Origin: Spirochaetaceae bacterium
Lineage (GTDB): Bacteria; Spirochaetota; Spirochaetia; Treponematales; Breznakiellaceae
Assembly: GCA_031290205.1 (NCBI GenBank)
Contig: JAITNZ010000195.1
Location: 1 to 8,026 of the forward strand
DNA: 8,026 nucleotides
Reading direction: 5' to 3'
Shown piece by piece: positions 5,498 through 8,026 of this stretch (the first letter of the stretch is position 1; each line of letters opens with the position of its first letter). Made by a program: the position numbers and the translations under genes. The notes under the pieces are model-generated. The model searched no databases, had not been told where the DNA came from, and was given only the letters and a program-made list of their open reading frames with translations.

Positions 5498-6226
5498 TTA
5501 GCGATTGTGGAAGCTAAGGGGGTAATACTTCACTCCTTCATCGTAAACATCGACGCCTTCCGCTTTTTTTAAGCCGCCAATGACCAGATAGGTGAACGGG
5601 GTGAGCACGATTTCCAAGAGGCTTTTAAGGATATAGTTGGTAACGATCAGTTGGAGGAGCAGCTCACGGGGGAAAACGCCGAAGAGCGTGGCGACCGAGA
5701 TAAAGACTATCGAGTCGAGGAGTTCGCCAACGAGGGTGCTTGAAATCGTGCGGACAAAGAGGAGTTTTCCCTTCATTCGTATTTTGATTTTGGAGAGTAT
5801 CACTGAGTTGGAGAACTCGCCTAAGAGGTAGCCGGCAAGGCTTGCGACGACGATGCCGCCCGAACTCATGCCGCCGAGTATCGTCTGATAGGCGGCGTCT
5901 CCCGCGTAGCGGCTCCACTCGGCTTCGCCTGGGAGTGCGGCGAGCAGCGAAAAAACGGCGCAGGCGACGGCGGAAAGGATAAAGCCCGTCCAGATAACGC
6001 GGCGGGAAGCCTTGAAGCCGTAAACTTCGGTAAGGACGTCGCCGAAGATATAGCTTATCGGGAAGAGGAGCGTGCCGCCGTCGAAAGCGAGGGGGATACC
6101 GGCAAGGGAAACGCCCAAATCGACGATTTTTGCCGAAGAAGCGATGTTGCTTACGATAATAACGACCGAAAAAAGCGCCATCACGATGTCAAAAAACCGG
6201 AAGCGCACGGGTAAAGTGTTGTGCAT
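5498..6226 (-). CDS. yhhQ: YhhQ/VUT-family queuosine precursor transporter
   Basis: This 242-aa integral membrane protein belongs to the VUT_1 family, whose E. coli member YhhQ imports the queuosine precursors preQ0 and preQ1 for tRNA modification. Family signatures are FPISYIFGDVLTEVYG (residues 55-70), GEFSNSVILSKIK (136-148), RTISSTLVGELLDSIVF (159-175) and KSLLEIVLTPFTYLV (201-215). About six hydrophobic segments are visible. The ATG at 6226 is the only sensible start, since an in-frame TGA lies two codons upstream. There is no SD, and the predicted transcription start falls on the ATG. It is the first gene of a unit with fliR. The substrate is a family-level assignment. No queuosine synthesis gene or riboswitch is visible nearby. 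Confidence 0.92.
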   Translation of the reverse strand: MHNTLPVRFRFFDIVMALFSVVIIVSNIASSAKIVDLGVSLAGIPLAFDGGTLLFPISYIFGDVLTEVYGFKASRRVIWTGFILSAVACAVFSLLAALPGEAEWSRYAGDAAYQTILGGMSSGGIVVASLAGYLLGEFSNSVILSKIKIRMKGKLLFVRTISSTLVGELLDSIVFISVATLFGVFPRELLLQLIVTNYILKSLLEIVLTPFTYLVIGGLKKAEGVDVYDEGVKYYPLSFHNR

Positions 6227-6260
6227 AACTCATCTTAACGCAAGGGGGAATCCTTGTCAA
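6225..6260 (-). promoter_or_regulatory. promoter for yhhQ-fliR, predicted leaderless
   Basis: On the minus strand TTGACA (6260-6255) is followed after 17 nt by TAAGAT (6237-6232, four of six consensus bases). The hexamer ends 5 nt before the ATG at 6226, so the expected start is at about 6225, on the start codon. Its -35 box overlaps that of the divergent promoter. Confidence 0.55.
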
Positions 6261-6289
6261 TAAAGTAATAGAGCACTATAATAGCACTA
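6254..6289 (+). promoter_or_regulatory. promoter for the TPR gene, predicted leaderless
   Basis: TTGTCA (6254-6259), a 17-nt spacer and a perfect TATAAT (6277-6282) form a strong sigma70-type promoter. The usual distance from the -10 box puts the transcription start at 6289, the A of the ATG. No SD lies before this ATG, which agrees with a leaderless mRNA. Confidence 0.7.
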
Positions 6290-7698
6290 TGCCTATAATT
6301 CCGATTCTAGTTATTGTCCTATTTGTTATTGCGCTTGCTGCATTTGGCGTTATCTATGTTCTGGACATTAAGAAAACCAGAGTGCACAAGGGGATTAACC
6401 CCAATATGCCGCAAGCCGCCGCGATAAAGCAGGCAAACAAACGTCTTGCAAAAGACCCGCGCGATATAGACGCTTTGGTATACCTTGGCAATATTGCCTA
6501 TGAAGATAAGAAATGGGCTAAGGCTTTTGAAATTTACGAAATTCTTTCCGAAATCCCTGTTTTAACCGATGATTTGAATCAGTCTGAAGCAAATATCCGC
6601 GCGGGTATATCCGCGATGAACCTTAAAAATAACGAAGCGGCATACAAATTCTTCGTTGTTGCCCGCGCGCTCGATCAGAGTAACTTTGAAGTGAATTATC
6701 GTCTTGGAGTCTTGGAATTTCAGCGTGGCAATTATGAAAAGGCGGTATCCCTATTGACTCAGTCATTAAGGATAAACCCCGATAATACTCCCGCGATGCG
6801 GACGCTCGGATTTACGCTTTTTAAGCTTGAGAACACCAAGGAAGCGTTAGCTTACCTGCGAAAAGTGCTGGACAGCAGCCCCAATGACAAGGAATGTTTC
6901 TTCACGCTTGCCGAATGTTACTACCAATCAGGTGATAGAGAGCATGCGTTGAGGATATATACCCACCTTCGCCCGGATGCGCAGTGGGGTCCGCAATCAT
7001 GTCTCTGTTCGGGAATGATCAACGTTGAAGCGCGGCAGGAAGAGCAAGCTATTGCCGATTTTGAAATCGGCTTAAAGCATCAGACGGTCCAATTGGATAC
7101 TGAGGTGGAACTTAAATATCAATTAGCCGCCGCCTATTTAAGGCTGCAAGACATTGGCGCCGCGATGAAATACCTACAACAGGTGCAAACGCTTAGAGAG
7201 AACTACAAGAACGTTGCCGAACTCATCGAAAAACACAAAGAGATGAATGCAAATAAAAATCTACAAATATTTATTATGTCGTCTTCCGGCGACTTTATCG
7301 CTCTTTGCCGCAAAATCGTTATGGTCTACTTTGCTAAAGCCAAGGTGAAGATCACGAAAACAGCCCTTACCAGAAACGACTGGGCTGACTTAACAGCCGA
7401 AATCGACACGCCAAAATGGTCGGATACCGTGATGTTTCGGTTTATTAGGACCCAAGGCTCTATCGGCGAGCTGGTTATCCGTGATTTTTACGCACATCTT
7501 AAAGATGTAAAAGCAAGCAAAGGCATCTGTATTGCCGTAGGCGCCTTCAGCGATGAAGCAAAAAAATTCACCGACAGCCGACTGATTGATCTTATCGAAA
7601 AAAATAAACTTATGCTCATTCTTAATCGAATTGATTCAAAAATACAGGCGGCGGCTCCAGAAACGAAAACAGAAAATGCCATCCCACCTGTTGAATGA
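6289..7698 (+). CDS. membrane-anchored TPR protein with degenerate Mrr-like nuclease domain
   Basis: This 469-aa protein has an N-terminal membrane anchor (residues about 3-26) followed by a basic stretch, so the bulk is probably cytoplasmic. TPR-like helix pairs fill about 61-310; the clearest are 136-165 (YRLGVLEFQRGNYEKAVSLL, then RINPDN), 169-199, 204-230 and 275-305. Residues about 325-448 resemble a restriction-endonuclease-fold (Mrr-type) domain: a leading helix, IDTPKW near 372, then GELVIRDFYAHLKDVKASKG (393-411), ICIAVGAFSDEAKKF and IDLIEKNKLMLIL. The (Q/E)xK strand of active Mrr enzymes appears here as FRFIR (383-387), so the catalytic lysine seems lost and a binding or scaffold role is more likely. 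The C-terminal tail is Ala/Pro/Glu-rich. The ATG at 6289 is set by the anchor and the promoter. The partner is unknown. Confidence 0.85.
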   Translation: MPIIPILVIVLFVIALAAFGVIYVLDIKKTRVHKGINPNMPQAAAIKQANKRLAKDPRDIDALVYLGNIAYEDKKWAKAFEIYEILSEIPVLTDDLNQSEANIRAGISAMNLKNNEAAYKFFVVARALDQSNFEVNYRLGVLEFQRGNYEKAVSLLTQSLRINPDNTPAMRTLGFTLFKLENTKEALAYLRKVLDSSPNDKECFFTLAECYYQSGDREHALRIYTHLRPDAQWGPQSCLCSGMINVEARQEEQAIADFEIGLKHQTVQLDTEVELKYQLAAAYLRLQDIGAAMKYLQQVQTLRENYKNVAELIEKHKEMNANKNLQIFIMSSSGDFIALCRKIVMVYFAKAKVKITKTALTRNDWADLTAEIDTPKWSDTVMFRFIRTQGSIGELVIRDFYAHLKDVKASKGICIAVGAFSDEAKKFTDSRLIDLIEKNKLMLILNRIDSKIQAAAPETKTENAIPPVE

Positions 7699-7739
7699 GA
7701 TAGCAAATCCTCAATCTTTGACTTTAGAACACATCTAAT

Positions 7740-7776
7740 AACTCATGCGCGGCAATCTTGCCTACCCTTGAGTTTT
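7740..7776 (+). terminator. candidate terminator after the TPR gene
   Basis: AACTCA (7740-7745) pairs with TGAGTT (7769-7774), enclosing GGCAA (7751-7755) paired with TTGCC (7758-7762, or a 4-bp stem with 4-nt loop), and is followed by TT. The stem is interrupted by internal loops and the T tract is short (TTTT including stem bases), so this is weak. It lies in the 94-bp gap between convergent genes. Confidence 0.3.
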
Positions 7777-7792
7777 AGCAGCACCCTTGAAA

Positions 7793-8026
7793 CTACCAGC
7801 TATTGTAGCCGCCGGACTTATTGTCGCGGCGCGGCGGCTTATCCATAGCCTCGTTTACCCTCATGGCGCGCCCTTCAAATGTCTTTCCGTTCGCTTTATC
7901 AATTGCCTCGGCTGCCTCGCTGTCAGAAGCCATCTCAACAAAACCAAATCCTTTCGAATTACCGCTATCGCGGTCCTTAATAATTTTTGCGGATACTACG
8001 TTTCCAAAAGCTGAAAAATAGTTCTG
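7793..8026 (-). CDS. RRM-domain RNA-binding protein, C-terminal part
   Basis: The frame is open from the right edge to TAG at 7795-7793 and gives 77 residues, starting QNYFSAFGNVVSAKIIKDRD. It contains the RNP1 motif KGFGFVEM (residues 25-32 of the fragment), then SEAAEAIDKANGKTFEGRAM and RVNEA, which complete an RRM fold. A short polar tail follows (KPPRRDNKSGGYNSW). The N-terminus with RNP2 lies beyond the window, probably only 10-20 residues away, judging by the family's length of about 80-110 aa. Such small single-RRM proteins bind single-stranded RNA and are found in spirochaetes, cyanobacteria and others. Some are cold-induced, but nothing here shows regulation. It converges on the TPR gene. 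Confidence 0.93.
   Translation of the reverse strand, partial: QNYFSAFGNVVSAKIIKDRDSGNSKGFGFVEMASDSEAAEAIDKANGKTFEGRAMRVNEAMDKPPRRDNKSGGYNSW

Noticed and set aside
7793..8021. Plus-strand open frames of 66-75 aa at the right edge
   Set aside because: They are antisense to the RRM gene fragment, which is clearly recognised by its RNP1 motif.

Overview
The window reads as a piece of a spirochaete chromosome, most likely Treponema-like. This is inferred from gene content and style, not from a database search. It holds a flagellar export gene (fliR), a large lipoprotein with a spirochaete-type relaxed lipobox, a membrane-anchored TPR protein with a nuclease-like C-terminus, and a small bacterial RRM protein. 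The intergenic DNA is crowded with short palindromic repeats.

Layout. Positions 1-376 hold no convincing gene, only GC-rich repeats and possible hairpins downstream of selA. On the minus strand, 4181-377 carries a two-gene unit. A beta-helix-like lipoprotein (777 aa, GTG start, good SD, strong promoter at 4241-4212) is followed after 10 nt by selA, the selenocysteinyl-tRNA synthase. Positions 4182-4675 are a 494-bp intergenic region built from repeat modules: a ~212-bp imperfect palindrome with CACGAAC nonamers, a G/C-run hairpin, a half element, and a 31-bp-arm inverted repeat with CACAGAT decamers. Positions 6226-4676 (minus) hold a second two-gene unit, a YhhQ/VUT-family queuosine-precursor transporter and then fliR, 3 nt apart. 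Positions 6289-7698 (plus) encode the TPR protein, divergent from yhhQ. Positions 8026-7793 (minus) hold the 3' end of an RRM RNA-binding protein gene that enters from the right edge.

How the genes relate. No single pathway unites the window. SelA charges tRNA-Sec with selenium, YhhQ imports a queuosine precursor for tRNA modification, FliR is part of the flagellar export gate, and the lipoprotein is probably at the cell surface. Three things stand out. First, the 62-bp gap at 6227-6288 holds two back-to-back sigma70-type promoters that share one -35 block and place both start sites on the ATG codons, predicting leaderless mRNAs in both directions. Second, selA and fliR end in the same way, with one CCGCC-N3-GGCGG-type palindrome inside the last codons and another directly after TGA. 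Third, the repeat modules appear to supply working parts: part of a -35 box for the lipoprotein and a terminator-like hairpin for fliR. No tRNA, rRNA, CRISPR array or transposase gene was seen.
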